Source: Candidatus Mediterraneibacter faecavium (lineage in GTDB: Bacteria > Bacillota > Clostridia > Lachnospirales > Lachnospiraceae). Taken from it: a DNA stretch of 52,751 nt. Of the stretch, positions 1 through 8,268 are shown in pieces. The notes below the pieces were generated by a model that was not told where the DNA came from, did not search any database, and saw only the letters and a program-made list of their open reading frames with translations. A program made the translations under genes and the position numbers. Position 1 is the first letter of the stretch. Each line of letters opens with the position of its first letter. The stretch spans positions 1 through 52,751 of the forward strand of contig DWVY01000016.1 in assembly GCA_019119995.1 (NCBI GenBank), given 5' to 3'.

Positions 1-130
1 ATTCAAGTAGCACCGCTTTATAAGCGGACCAGTAACAATGCTTGCGATACCCGCCCTTTTGGGCGAGCATGTAACCGGCCCTTATGAGGGCCAACCCAAA
101 CCACCACTTGAAGTGGTGGTTGTGACTTAG
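1..130 (+). mobile_element. Probable right end of an IS200/IS605-type (TnpB) element, guide-RNA-like
   Basis: No coding sequence is seen here. In 130 bases there are four closely packed hairpins: ACCGCTT/AAGCGG near 12-27, CCGCCC/GGGCG near 51-64, GGCCCTTATGAGGGCC near 78-93, and CCACCACTTGAAGTGGTGG at about 101-119. Such a run of short GC stems ending in a perfect palindrome is what I associate with the right end of IS605/IS1341 elements, where the 3' part of tnpB and the element end encode the guide (omega) RNA. The tnpB gene would lie to the left, outside the window. The family assignment is from memory of similar Clostridia sequences and is tentative. A tandem terminator array is the alternative. 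Confidence 0.4.
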
Positions 131-160
131 AAAATACCGGCAGATCATGTGACCTGCCGG
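131..160 (-). terminator. Intrinsic terminator of mazG
   Basis: On the minus strand a 10 bp stem (CCGGCAGGTC / GATCTGCCGG, one G-U pair) with a 4-nt loop is followed by TATTTTC. It starts 9 bases after the mazG stop codon, which suits a rho-independent terminator for the mazG transcript. The T tract is short. Confidence 0.6.
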
Positions 161-168
161 CAGCCGGT

Positions 169-654
169 TTATTCCGTTCCCTTGTTGAACCCTTTCCGCT
201 TCTTCGCCTTCTCGATCAGTTCTTTCGCCTCCTCGAACGCTTCGGGGAGGTATTCTTCGGTCCATTCTTTCCCGGCTTTTTCCTTTTTCTTTATCTCTTC
301 CCAGCTTTCCTGTGAACCGTCCGTACCCGGACCGCCGGAATCTCCGAAGACGTGAGGATGGCGGCGTATCATCTTGTCGATGATGGACTGGATCACGTCG
401 TCCATGGTGAAGAGCCCTTCTTCCTCCGCGATCCGTGCGTGGATGACCACCTGCATGAGCAGGTCGCCAAGCTCTTCTTTCAGATTGTCAGCATCCCCGG
501 TCCGGTCAAGGATATTGATGCCGCAGATGACTTCCGCCGCTTCCTCGATGCACGTTTTTTTTAGGCTCATGTGCGTCTGTACGCGGTCCCACGGGCATCC
601 GTCCGGCGCCCGGAGACGTGCGATCACTTGTTCAAATTCTTCAAATTTTGTCAT
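169..654 (-). CDS. mazG: MazG nucleoside triphosphate pyrophosphohydrolase
   Basis: This 161-residue protein is a single-domain MazG, an all-alpha Mg-dependent enzyme that hydrolyses (d)NTPs to NMP and pyrophosphate in the cytoplasm and is thought to clear abnormal nucleotides. The N-terminal LRAPDGCPWD signature, the EE(A)xE pair at about residues 37-41, the ExxD metal motif in KEELGDLLMQV and the RRHPHVFGD motif are all visible. E. coli MazG has two such domains; this short form is common in Firmicutes. I place the start at 654 because it forms an ATGA overlap with the stop of the upstream AAA-ATPase gene and leaves a family-typical N-terminus. A start at 672 (six more residues) also has an AGGAAAG site before it. 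The overlap implies translational coupling to the ATPase gene. Confidence 0.92.
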   Translation of the reverse strand: MTKFEEFEQVIARLRAPDGCPWDRVQTHMSLKKTCIEEAAEVICGINILDRTGDADNLKEELGDLLMQVVIHARIAEEEGLFTMDDVIQSIIDKMIRRHPHVFGDSGGPGTDGSQESWEEIKKKEKAGKEWTEEYLPEAFEEAKELIEKAKKRKGFNKGTE

Positions 655-2321
655 AACTGTTTCACCATACATTCTTTCCTGTAAAATGCGACTCCATATT
701 TCAGGATATCAGAATAGCCTTCCTGCCTGAGTTCTTCTTCATATTTCTGGTCTTTGATCTGTTTTAATGCTTCATCGCATTTGCTCTCCAGCTCCTGATA
801 CGTGCGGGCGACTTTGATCTCCAGGATGACGGCTTTCCCGCGGACGCTTGGGTATTTCAGTATAATGTCAGGACGCCCGTTTCCGGATTCACGGTTGGAG
901 AGTACGATATAATTTCCGATATTTTTGAGCATCCCGGCAAGGAAGCCGTGGTAATAGCTCTCCTGATAATCATAGAAGCTGATCGTTTCCATCAGATTGT
1001 CAGAGAGGATCTGCGCTATTGTTTCGCAGTCGCCGTTTAAGATGCTCTGATAGAGCGGGGTGAGTTCTTTTTCTTTTGTTTTCTCCTCGAACCAGCGCAG
1101 AACGGTATTTTTATAGATATAACGCACCTCGCTGTTGGGAATTGCCATTTCAACCAGAATATCCTCGCCTTCCTGACGTTCGCTGATCTTTTTCAGATAA
1201 CCTGTAAAAAATAGAAAATTCCACAGGTTTTCCTGAGTGGAGTCCATGTCGTCATAAGTGATATCCTCGTGGATTGCCTTTGTGATCGTCTTCCCCTCGA
1301 TCAGGGATTCAATCTCCTGCTTGACTGACAGATCCGCCCGTTCCACGAGTGTGCGGACAATGCTGTTGGAACTTGTGTTGGACCAGTACGGCTTTAACAG
1401 TGCATTTTTGTCTTTGTAACAGGAGTTTGCATAATTGATGACACTCCACGGATTGTATACCTCTGTATCGCCAAACCGATATCCGTCATACCATACTTTT
1501 ACTGCGTCGATATTTTCTTCGAGTCCGTAATGTGAAAGTGTTCGAGTGACCTCATCCTGCGTAAAACCAAAGTGTTCGGCGTAAGTTGTATCCATGATTG
1601 AAACAATATTCAGGTTATTTAATCCAGTGAATATTGATTCTTTACTGATGCGCAGGCATCCGGTGACAACGGCAAATTCCAGCGTATCGTTTGTCTTAAG
1701 CGCAGACTCAAACAGCGATCGGATCAGACGCACCATTCTATCATAGAATCCGCTGAAATAAGCATTTTCCAGAGGAACATCATATTCATCGATCAGAATA
1801 ATTGATTTTTTCCCGTAGAAAGTATACAGGCATTCTGAGAGAAATTTCAGGGCTGTCAAGTATTCCTCGTCTCTGGCTGCCTGTACAGCGAAACGATAGT
1901 ATTTTTCACGGGTTTCTGTGGCAGGCAGCTTTTCCAGAAGATCACTGTGCCGGTTGAATTCCCGCCCGATCTCTTCTTTGAGACAGTAGAAAGCTGATTC
2001 ATAACTTCCCTGTTTCATGGATTTTAATGACAGGAATATGACAGGGTACTGACCGCTTTCTTTCAGATATTTTTCTCCGGCCCCCATGATCTTGGTACCT
2101 GCGAACAGATGCAGGTGGTCTTTCTCTGACTTCTCAAAGAAACAGCGAAGCATACTCATGTTGAGCGTTTTTCCGAAACGCCTCGGGCGGGTGAAGAGAT
2201 TAACTTCCCCGTGCATGTCAATAAGATCTTTGATAAACAGTGTTTTATCCACATAGTAGTAGCCTTTTTCAATCAGTTTTTTAAAATTATCCACTCCAAT
2301 CGGCAGCGGTGTCCATTCCAT
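651..2321 (-). CDS. AAA-ATPase-like / PD-(D/E)XK nuclease family protein
   Basis: This 556-residue protein belongs to the large family pairing an N-terminal AAA-ATPase-like domain (PF09820 type) with a C-terminal PD-(D/E)XK-like domain (PF08011 type). The opening PLPIGVDNFKKLIEKGYYYVDKT, the degenerate P-loop TRPRRFGKT (about residue 45) and the Walker B-like IILIDEYDVP are clear. Near the C-terminus, a D in GRPDIIL followed by VILEIKV matches the nuclease-type D...ExK core. The family is greatly expanded in Lachnospiraceae and some anaerobes; its role is unknown, with defence or mobile-element functions proposed. The start at 2321 follows an AGAGGAGG site; the open frame extends to 2408 but lacks family homology there. 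A second member lies at 12545-14128. Its stop codon overlaps the mazG start. Confidence 0.85.
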   Translation of the reverse strand: MEWTPLPIGVDNFKKLIEKGYYYVDKTLFIKDLIDMHGEVNLFTRPRRFGKTLNMSMLRCFFEKSEKDHLHLFAGTKIMGAGEKYLKESGQYPVIFLSLKSMKQGSYESAFYCLKEEIGREFNRHSDLLEKLPATETREKYYRFAVQAARDEEYLTALKFLSECLYTFYGKKSIILIDEYDVPLENAYFSGFYDRMVRLIRSLFESALKTNDTLEFAVVTGCLRISKESIFTGLNNLNIVSIMDTTYAEHFGFTQDEVTRTLSHYGLEENIDAVKVWYDGYRFGDTEVYNPWSVINYANSCYKDKNALLKPYWSNTSSNSIVRTLVERADLSVKQEIESLIEGKTITKAIHEDITYDDMDSTQENLWNFLFFTGYLKKISERQEGEDILVEMAIPNSEVRYIYKNTVLRWFEEKTKEKELTPLYQSILNGDCETIAQILSDNLMETISFYDYQESYYHGFLAGMLKNIGNYIVLSNRESGNGRPDIILKYPSVRGKAVILEIKVARTYQELESKCDEALKQIKDQKYEEELRQEGYSDILKYGVAFYRKECMVKQL

Positions 2322-2402
2322 ACAGAAACGCCTCCTCTCTGTTCGTCGTAAGTCAATCTTACTACGTTTGAAAAATCGGTGCAAGATGTTACCGCTCCTG
2401 TC

Positions 2403-2431
2403 TTGCAATCAGTTATGCACGGATGTATATT
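2403..2431 (+). promoter_or_regulatory. Sigma-A-type promoter for the 2476-3660 gene
   Basis: TTGCAA at 2403-2408 and TATATT at 2426-2431 are separated by exactly 17 bp, about 45 bp upstream of the start codon. It is inferred from sequence only. Confidence 0.5.
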
Positions 2432-2475
2432 ATTCAGTAAAAGAATTCAAAACAGGAAAATGGAGATGACATATT

Positions 2476-3660
2476 ATGGAGGAACTGATCCGGGAAAAGA
2501 GAAAGATTCTGGTAGTAATGCTGTCATTGTGCGTGCTGTTTTATTTTATCCTGACAATCCTGCTCCCGGTTACTTACGTGCGGCGGTTTTCCGTTTTGTC
2601 TTTGGTTCCGGACAGGCATGTGATAGAATGTTATGTTCCCGGAAAGGCGATAGAGACCATCCTGTCAGATCATCTGGAAAAGTCGGAGATCACTTACAGC
2701 CCGCAGGGTGACGGGACTCTGGTGAAAATAGAAACCCAGACTGCGGAGCTGCTTGGAAAGATAGAGATCGGAATCCAGTTTATACCGGAAGATAAAACGG
2801 AACTTCTTACGAAATACTCCGACAGTTCAGATGATGTGGCGTATGAGATACTGGAATATACGGGAAAGTCGCCGATTCCTGATGTGTACGATCAGGCGGC
2901 GGGAGGAAGCTGGGGTGCCTCCGGCGCAATGGGCGTCAGTCTGCTGGGGCTTGTCGCTGCGCTTGTCATCGACAGTTGGAAAACGGATCGGATCCGGAGA
3001 AAGAACCTGCAATACGGAGCGTTGGAAGATATGGCGTCCGCTTATCTGAGATGGCATGTACAGCGGTTTGTTCCGCAGGAGAGGAAACTCTGGATGAAAC
3101 AGAAGCTAAAAAGACGGATACTGCTGTCAGATATTCTTACAGCAGTATATATCTTACTCGTCTCCGGGGGCTTCCTGTGGCCGGGGATCCTGATAAAGAT
3201 ATGGGAATTTATAGCGGCTATGATCGTTGCGCTTCTTGTCACCAGTGCGGCAACAGGCATAAGTAAAAAAGCCCTCATCCATGCAGTGCGCCGCATCGGA
3301 CTTTCGGAAGAAACGGCGGCGGATATCTGGTGGTGTATGTACTGTCTCCATGCATTTGACGGAAGACGCGGAGAGGTATGGTCAGTCTCGGATATCAATA
3401 AGGCTTTTATCATGACATATATGGGCTATCCGGAGGAGTCCTATAAGTTTGCGGAAGGGATCTGGAAAAGGTTCGGATGGAAGCTGACGGAGGGAGAATG
3501 CTACTTCATGTACCACCTGATCCAGCAGACGAACTGCCGGCTGCTCGGGAAAGCGGAAGAGGAGAAGGAGCACCGCTGGGAGATGGAGAAGGAGAAGAAC
3601 CGCAGGCCGAAAAAGGCTCTGTACCAGAAACTTCTGAAAACAGCAGAAAGTATAAAATAA
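2476..3660 (+). CDS. Multi-pass membrane protein of unknown function
   Basis: I do not recognise this 394-residue protein. A membrane segment at about residues 11-32 is followed by a soluble stretch (about 33-140) with acidic, strand-like sequence, then a second hydrophobic segment near 148-166 and a pair near 213-262. The C-terminal third is soluble, with aromatic-rich motifs (WWCMYCLHAFDGRRGE, YFMYHLIQQTN) and a highly charged tail. Arg/Lys-rich segments after the second hydrophobic segment suggest that side is cytoplasmic. The upstream GGAG, about 10 bases before ATG, supports this start, and a promoter-like pair lies at 2403-2431. It is transcribed alone, ending at a bidirectional terminator. 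No function is proposed. Confidence 0.7.
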   Translation: MEELIREKRKILVVMLSLCVLFYFILTILLPVTYVRRFSVLSLVPDRHVIECYVPGKAIETILSDHLEKSEITYSPQGDGTLVKIETQTAELLGKIEIGIQFIPEDKTELLTKYSDSSDDVAYEILEYTGKSPIPDVYDQAAGGSWGASGAMGVSLLGLVAALVIDSWKTDRIRRKNLQYGALEDMASAYLRWHVQRFVPQERKLWMKQKLKRRILLSDILTAVYILLVSGGFLWPGILIKIWEFIAAMIVALLVTSAATGISKKALIHAVRRIGLSEETAADIWWCMYCLHAFDGRRGEVWSVSDINKAFIMTYMGYPEESYKFAEGIWKRFGWKLTEGECYFMYHLIQQTNCRLLGKAEEEKEHRWEMEKEKNRRPKKALYQKLLKTAESIK

Positions 3661-3693
3661 AGAGAATAAAGTAAGCAGCAGGAAAAGATAAAG

Positions 3694-3734
3694 AAAAGAT
3701 CCCGCGGATCATCCTGTGATAAGCGGGATCTTTT
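3694..3734. terminator. Bidirectional intrinsic terminator
   Basis: AAAAGATCCCGC at 3694-3705 pairs perfectly with GCGGGATCTTTT at 3723-3734, giving a 12 bp stem with A and T flanks. It sits between two convergent genes (the membrane protein and the ABC ATPase) and can serve both. Confidence 0.85.
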
Positions 3735-3797
3735 CCTCTATATGGAATGTCTTCTATGATAGAATGTCATCTATGTGTAAGGTAAGCTGTTGTATGG

Positions 3798-4898
3798 TCA
3801 GTTTTCCGTATAATTTACGCCTGTCTCTTTATCAAAGAAATGCATCTTGGACGGCATGAATACGAAGTTGATCCGGTCGCCGATCTGGCTGATCTCGTAC
3901 TTGGATACACGGGCCACAGCCTGTGTGCCGCCGAAGTTGAAGTACAGGTTGTTCTCATTTCCCATAACCTCTGTATCCGTGATGACTGCGTGCTGGGCGT
4001 TGGCTTTGTTGAGCTCCATGTTCTGCGCATCCAGTTTGATATCCTCGCCGCGGATGCCGAGGATCATTTCGCCCTGACGTCCGTTCAGTTTCTTCAGCAT
4101 ACCGTCGGACAGTGTCATCGTGCTGCCGTCGGCAAATTTCACGGTGCCTTTGTCAACTGTCACATCGAAGAAGTTCATCTGCGGGGATCCGATGAATCCT
4201 GCTACGAACTGGTTTACCGGATGATCGTAGAGTTCCATTGGTTTTCCGACCTGCTGGATCACGCCGTCTTTCATGATGACGATGCGGTCCGCCATTGTCA
4301 TAGCCTCTACCTGATCGTGTGTTACATAGATCGTAGTAGCGCCGATCTGTCTGTGGAGCTTGCTGATCTCTGTCCTCATGCTGACACGGAGCTTGGCGTC
4401 CAGGTTGGAGAGCGGTTCGTCCATGAGGAACACTTTGGAGTTCTTTACGATGGCGCGTCCGAGGGCGACTCTCTGGCGCTGGCCTCCGGAGAGGTTCTTC
4501 GGTTTGCGGTAGCGGTATTCTTCCAGTCCGAGGATCTTGATCGCCCAGTCTACTTTCTGCTTGATCTGATCTTTGGGCATTTTCAGATTCTTCAGGCCGT
4601 ATCCGATGTTCTTCTCTACCGTCATGTGCGGATAGAGGGCGTAGTTCTGGAATACCATGGAGATGCCTCTGTCTCTCGGCGCCACTTCGTTAACTTTTTT
4701 GCCATCGATGTAGAGCTCGCCGCCGGTGATCTCCTCGAAGCCTGCGATCATACGCAGCGTCGTAGATTTCCCGCAGCCGGACGGGCCGACAAATGCGATG
4801 AATTCTTTCTCTTCAACATTGAGATTAAAGTTGTCTACGGTGTTTTTATCTGATCCGGGATACATTTTACATACATTTTTAAATTCTATAAAACTCAT
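3798..4898 (-). CDS. ugpC: Sugar ABC transporter ATP-binding protein (UgpC/MsmX type)
   Basis: This 366-residue protein is the cytoplasmic ATPase of a CUT1-type carbohydrate importer. The Walker A motif GPSGCGKST, the signature LSGGQRQRVALGRAIV, Walker B VFLMDEPLSNLD and the switch histidine in YVTHDQVEAMTMADRI are intact. The C-terminal third is the OB/TOBE regulatory domain that marks the MalK/UgpC/MsmX branch. I take the start at 4898 (MSFIEFKNV), which follows an AAGGAAGGATAAGGA site, rather than the 12-residue longer open frame. It is the last gene of the operon, 4 bases after the permease. Ugp/MsmX-type ATPases often serve several importers, but this copy sits in a complete operon. Confidence 0.93.
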   Translation of the reverse strand: MSFIEFKNVCKMYPGSDKNTVDNFNLNVEEKEFIAFVGPSGCGKSTTLRMIAGFEEITGGELYIDGKKVNEVAPRDRGISMVFQNYALYPHMTVEKNIGYGLKNLKMPKDQIKQKVDWAIKILGLEEYRYRKPKNLSGGQRQRVALGRAIVKNSKVFLMDEPLSNLDAKLRVSMRTEISKLHRQIGATTIYVTHDQVEAMTMADRIVIMKDGVIQQVGKPMELYDHPVNQFVAGFIGSPQMNFFDVTVDKGTVKFADGSTMTLSDGMLKKLNGRQGEMILGIRGEDIKLDAQNMELNKANAQHAVITDTEVMGNENNLYFNFGGTQAVARVSKYEISQIGDRINFVFMPSKMHFFDKETGVNYTEN

Positions 4899-4902
4899 TT
4901 CC

Positions 4903-5754
4903 TTATCCTTCCTTTGAACCTGTTGATGTAACACCTTCTACGATCTGCTTCGAGAACAGGGAGTAGATGATGATGACCGGTATTGTAACAAGAGTAATAA
5001 CTGCGAGCGTCTGTCCCATTGTCGTATTCTCATTGGATGTGATGGAGTTCAGACCGATCTGGGCTGTCAGCAGATCGCTTGAGGTAAATACAAGCGACGG
5101 CCAGAGGTAGTCGTTCCACACATTCAGGAAAGTGAATACGCTGACAGTTGCCACAACTGTTTTGGACATCGGCAGGACCATGGTGAAGAAGTATTTCACC
5201 GGGCCGCAGTAGTCGAGCTGCGCCGCCTCGTACACATCGTCCGGCAGGCTTACGAATACCTGGCGGAACAGGAAGATGTTGAACGGGTTGACGATCAGCG
5301 GCAGGATATAACCGACGATCGTGTTCAGGAGACCGGCTTTCGCGATGATCAGGAAGTGGATCGTGATGACCGTCTCTGTCGGTACGATGAGCAGCATGAT
5401 GATGATCATGAGCCACTGGTCGCGGAACGGGAACTTGATCTTCGCGAGGGCATATCCGGCAAGGCCGTTTACGATGATGCTTAAGACGATCAGGATCGCC
5501 GCGTATAAGAGTGTGTTGCCCATGTATCTGAGGAAATTTGTATCGGTTATGATGGATACATAGTTCTCAAAGAAGTTTCCGTTCAGCGCCGGGGGGATGA
5601 ACGCCGCGATGGAGTTCATGTCGGCCGTGATCGCTGCGTCCGGCTTAAAGGAGTTGGCAAGCATCCAGATGACCGGGAACAGGAAGAAGACCGAGAGCAC
5701 CAGCAGAACGGCTACAAGGATCCAGTTAATTCGCTTTTGCTTTTTTGTTACCAT
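4903..5754 (-). CDS. Carbohydrate ABC transporter permease (MalG/LacG type)
   Basis: This 283-residue inner-membrane permease has six predicted transmembrane segments, beginning at about residue 11. The cytoplasmic EAA loop that contacts the ATPase reads EAAQLDYCGPVKYFFTMVLP (about residues 187-206). Length and motif fit the second permease (MalG type) of CUT1 systems. Its start overlaps the end of the upstream permease gene by 29 bases and the ATPase follows 4 bases later, so the operon is tightly coupled. Confidence 0.92.
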   Translation of the reverse strand: MVTKKQKRINWILVAVLLVLSVFFLFPVIWMLANSFKPDAAITADMNSIAAFIPPALNGNFFENYVSIITDTNFLRYMGNTLLYAAILIVLSIIVNGLAGYALAKIKFPFRDQWLMIIIMLLIVPTETVITIHFLIIAKAGLLNTIVGYILPLIVNPFNIFLFRQVFVSLPDDVYEAAQLDYCGPVKYFFTMVLPMSKTVVATVSVFTFLNVWNDYLWPSLVFTSSDLLTAQIGLNSITSNENTTMGQTLAVITLVTIPVIIIYSLFSKQIVEGVTSTGSKEG

Positions 5755-6625
5755 GTTTTCTCTCCTCCTTGTCCTTAGTCAGTACATTCTGAATGATCGT
5801 CAGGATGACGACGAATACGGTAAATACGATCGCCATTGTAGACGCAAGTCCCATCTCCCAGTTGACCGTGCCCGTCTCGTAAATGTCGTATACGATCGTG
5901 TAGGTCGAGTGATCCGGACCTCCTCCGGTCATGACCATCGGCTGAACCAGCATACGGAACGCGCCGATCGTGACTGTGATGAATACGAAGATGCACAGCG
6001 GTTTCAGTTCCGGAAGCGTGATGTCCTTGAATTTCTGCCAGCCGCTTGCGTGATCCATCTCCGCCGCCTCATAGAGCGCGGGATTGATGTTCTGCAGGCC
6101 GCCCAGGAAGATGATCATCTGGTAGCCCACGCCCTGCCATACGCTCATGATCGCGATGGACGGGAGCGCCTGATCGGCGCTGTGGATAAACGGCTGCGCG
6201 TCGATGCCGAAATTCGCGAGCAGTGTGTTCAGGATACCCTCCGGGCTGTAGATCTGCATCCACAGTGTGGACACGACAGCCAGGGACATGACCACAGGTA
6301 CGAAAAATGCTACTTTAAAATATTTCTTGCAGTGTGCCGCCTTGTTGATCGCAAGTGCGAGCAGCAGTGCGCCGCCGCACTGGAGCGGCACGATGATGAT
6401 AACGAATTTTACAGTGTTTAAAAATGACTGTACAAAAAGGTCGTCCTTAAATATATTGATGTAGTTTTCCAGTCCTACAAAATGCGTCAGCTCGGGATTC
6501 AGTGCGAAGTAATCGGTAAAGCTGAATCCGAATGTGAGCAGCATCGGCAGGAATAAAAACAGTGTCAGCAGTACAAGTGCAGGGCCGAAAAACGCCATTC
6601 CCAAGATTGAATTCTTTTTCTTCAT
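5726..6625 (-). CDS. Carbohydrate ABC transporter permease (MalF/UgpA type)
   Basis: This 299-residue protein is the first permease of the importer. It begins with a short basic segment and a membrane helix, and carries the EAA loop EAAEMDHASGWQKFKDITLP (about residues 188-207). Its C-terminal KEERKHGNKKAKAN tail is charged. It lies 3 bases downstream of the binding-protein gene and overlaps the next permease by 29 bases. Together with its partner it forms the channel for the sugar brought by the lipoprotein. Confidence 0.92.
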   Translation of the reverse strand: MKKKNSILGMAFFGPALVLLTLFLFLPMLLTFGFSFTDYFALNPELTHFVGLENYINIFKDDLFVQSFLNTVKFVIIIVPLQCGGALLLALAINKAAHCKKYFKVAFFVPVVMSLAVVSTLWMQIYSPEGILNTLLANFGIDAQPFIHSADQALPSIAIMSVWQGVGYQMIIFLGGLQNINPALYEAAEMDHASGWQKFKDITLPELKPLCIFVFITVTIGAFRMLVQPMVMTGGGPDHSTYTIVYDIYETGTVNWEMGLASTMAIVFTVFVVILTIIQNVLTKDKEERKHGNKKAKAN

Positions 6626-6628
6626 AGT

Positions 6629-7951
6629 TTATTCCCTCGTATAACGTTCCAGTTTCTGATCGATCCGTTCCACGGCTTTGTCAAGCTCTTCATCCACATC
6701 CTTGCCGCTTAGAGCCACGCTTTCCAGAACCTCCTGGAAGCTGGTGCTCACCTGCGGATATACCGGAGTCTTCGGACGGGGATGACCGTAAGTGCTCAGC
6801 TGATCGTATAGAGCGCTGTAGTTCTCGTCTGTCTGGAAGACGTCGATATTTTCAAATGCTTCATATGTAGACGGGAAGTTCTTTGTCATATCCCAGATGC
6901 GGATACCGCTCTCCACGCCGCTCATCCATTTGACAAGCTCTGTGGCTCCCTCGATGTCTTTTGTCTCCGAGGATGCGGCGAATGCCCAGGAGCCGGTCGG
7001 CGTATATGTTTCCCCGTCCCAGTCGTCGCTTACGATATAGGGAGCGACGCCGAGGTTGAGATCGGGATAGCTTGTGTAGACCGTGTTGACTTCCCATGCT
7101 CCGTCGAACTTGAAGGCGGCTCTTCCGCTCTCAAAGAGGTGGTCGATGGGAGCTTCCGACATATATTCATTCTCCACGATAGTACGGAAATACTGCATCG
7201 CGGCTTTTGTCTGGTCGGAATTGAAGTAACCGTCCACGGTCAGTCCGTCGTCGCTTACCAGCTCGCCGCCGCCGGACCAGACGAAAGGAGCGAAGTAGTA
7301 GATACTTGTCTCGCCTACCGGGAATGTCATGTCGAGCGGGTAGCCGTCTTTCTCATCCATGAGAGGCTTGAGTTCCTCGAGAATGTCAAGAAATTCGGAC
7401 CATGTCCACGGGTCATCCGCATCCGGGATCTCAATGCCGGCTTCCTTGATGATATCTTTGTTATAGTAGAAACCCACGCTGGATTCCATGACGCCGAGAG
7501 CGTAAAGATCGTCGTTTACCGTTCCCTGTTCGATGATCGAGGGAAGATATTCGCTTTCTTCTTCCTCCGTCAGGTCAGCCAGGGGCTGGATGATGCCGTT
7601 GGCAGCGTATGCGGATATGTTCGGTCCGTCTACTGTAAGTACGTCCGGCAGTCCGCCTGCCATGACAGAAGCATTTACCTTATCTGAGTAACCGCCGCCG
7701 CTGTCATTTCTCGGCACGAACTCGATGTCCGCAAAATACTGTCCGTCGTAAGCCTCGTTAAAAGTTTCTACCGATTCTTTGTAAGCCTGTCCCTCCTCTG
7801 TGTCCTCGATCGAGTGAACCCATATGGAGAGGTACTCTTCACCTTCGTCGTATCCGGCGATATCTCCCGGTTCGGGATCTTTCTGCTGACAGCCGGCAAG
7901 ACTGGCTGCGGCGAAGAGCGTCACCGTCAGGTACAGCAATCGTCTTCTCAT
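6629..7951 (-). CDS. Sugar-binding lipoprotein of the ABC importer (CUT1)
   Basis: This 440-residue extracellular solute-binding protein starts with a basic n-region, a hydrophobic core and the lipobox LAGC (Cys about 20), so it is a membrane-anchored lipoprotein. The family 1 binding-protein fold is indicated by the VMAGGLPDVLTVDG stretch and the GRAAFKFDGAWEVNTVY segment. As the first gene of the operon it is preceded by a sigma-A promoter and a LacI-type operator. Given the adjacent LacI regulator and intracellular GH32 enzyme, a fructo-oligosaccharide or sucrose-like ligand is the best inference; the sequence alone does not prove this. Confidence 0.92.
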   Translation of the reverse strand: MRRRLLYLTVTLFAAASLAGCQQKDPEPGDIAGYDEGEEYLSIWVHSIEDTEEGQAYKESVETFNEAYDGQYFADIEFVPRNDSGGGYSDKVNASVMAGGLPDVLTVDGPNISAYAANGIIQPLADLTEEEESEYLPSIIEQGTVNDDLYALGVMESSVGFYYNKDIIKEAGIEIPDADDPWTWSEFLDILEELKPLMDEKDGYPLDMTFPVGETSIYYFAPFVWSGGGELVSDDGLTVDGYFNSDQTKAAMQYFRTIVENEYMSEAPIDHLFESGRAAFKFDGAWEVNTVYTSYPDLNLGVAPYIVSDDWDGETYTPTGSWAFAASSETKDIEGATELVKWMSGVESGIRIWDMTKNFPSTYEAFENIDVFQTDENYSALYDQLSTYGHPRPKTPVYPQVSTSFQEVLESVALSGKDVDEELDKAVERIDQKLERYTRE

Positions 7952-7999
7952 TCCATCTCCTCCTTTTGATGATAAATCTTTATGCGGAACCGTTGTGTT

Positions 8000-8017
8000 A
8001 CCGGTTAAGTAACCGGT
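8000..8017. promoter_or_regulatory. LacI-type operator O1 (ABC operon)
   Basis: A perfect 18 bp palindrome, ACCGGTTA-AG-TAACCGGT, lies just downstream of the predicted transcription start of the ABC operon. A bound repressor would block transcription. The same half-sites recur at 8124-8141. Confidence 0.85.
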
Positions 8018-8029
8018 TCCTTTAATGCA

Positions 8030-8058
8030 ATCGTAGTCCTTAAGAGCACATATGTCAA
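8030..8058 (-). promoter_or_regulatory. Promoter of the ABC importer operon
   Basis: On the minus strand TTGACA (8058-8053) and TACGAT (8035-8030) are spaced by exactly 17 bp. The start site would fall near 8023, immediately before operator O1. Confidence 0.8.
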
Positions 8059-8123
8059 CGGAAAGATGTATTTTCGGCAGATGTCATATTTTTGCAGTCT
8101 TCATTCTGTGCACATTTCACAAA

Positions 8124-8141
8124 ACCGGTAAAGTGACCGGT
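8124..8141. promoter_or_regulatory. LacI-type operator O2 (regulator gene)
   Basis: ACCGGTAA-AG-TGACCGGT has the same layout as O1 with one half-site mismatch. It lies just upstream of the -35 box of the lacI-family gene, which suggests autoregulation. The two operator centres are 124 bp apart, so looping between them is possible. Confidence 0.8.
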
Positions 8142-8147
8142 TACTTA

Positions 8148-8177
8148 TTGATTTTTCCGTTCCTTGTCTGTTATACT
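8148..8177 (+). promoter_or_regulatory. Promoter of the LacI-family regulator
   Basis: TTGATT at 8148-8153 and TATACT at 8172-8177 are spaced by 18 bp. Operator O2 abuts the upstream side. Confidence 0.65.
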
Positions 8178-8268
8178 GTAGTCATTGGAAGACCGATGTC
8201 CCAGGCGGACAGCGGCCGGCGTGAACGGAAATATCCTATTAATAAATATGAGAGGCAGATGAACTGAT

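Noticed and set aside
3840..4853. A 337-residue open frame opposite the ABC ATPase gene
   Set aside because: It lies wholly antisense to a gene with complete ABC motifs, has no ribosome site and reads as low-quality His/Asp-rich sequence; it is a shadow frame.
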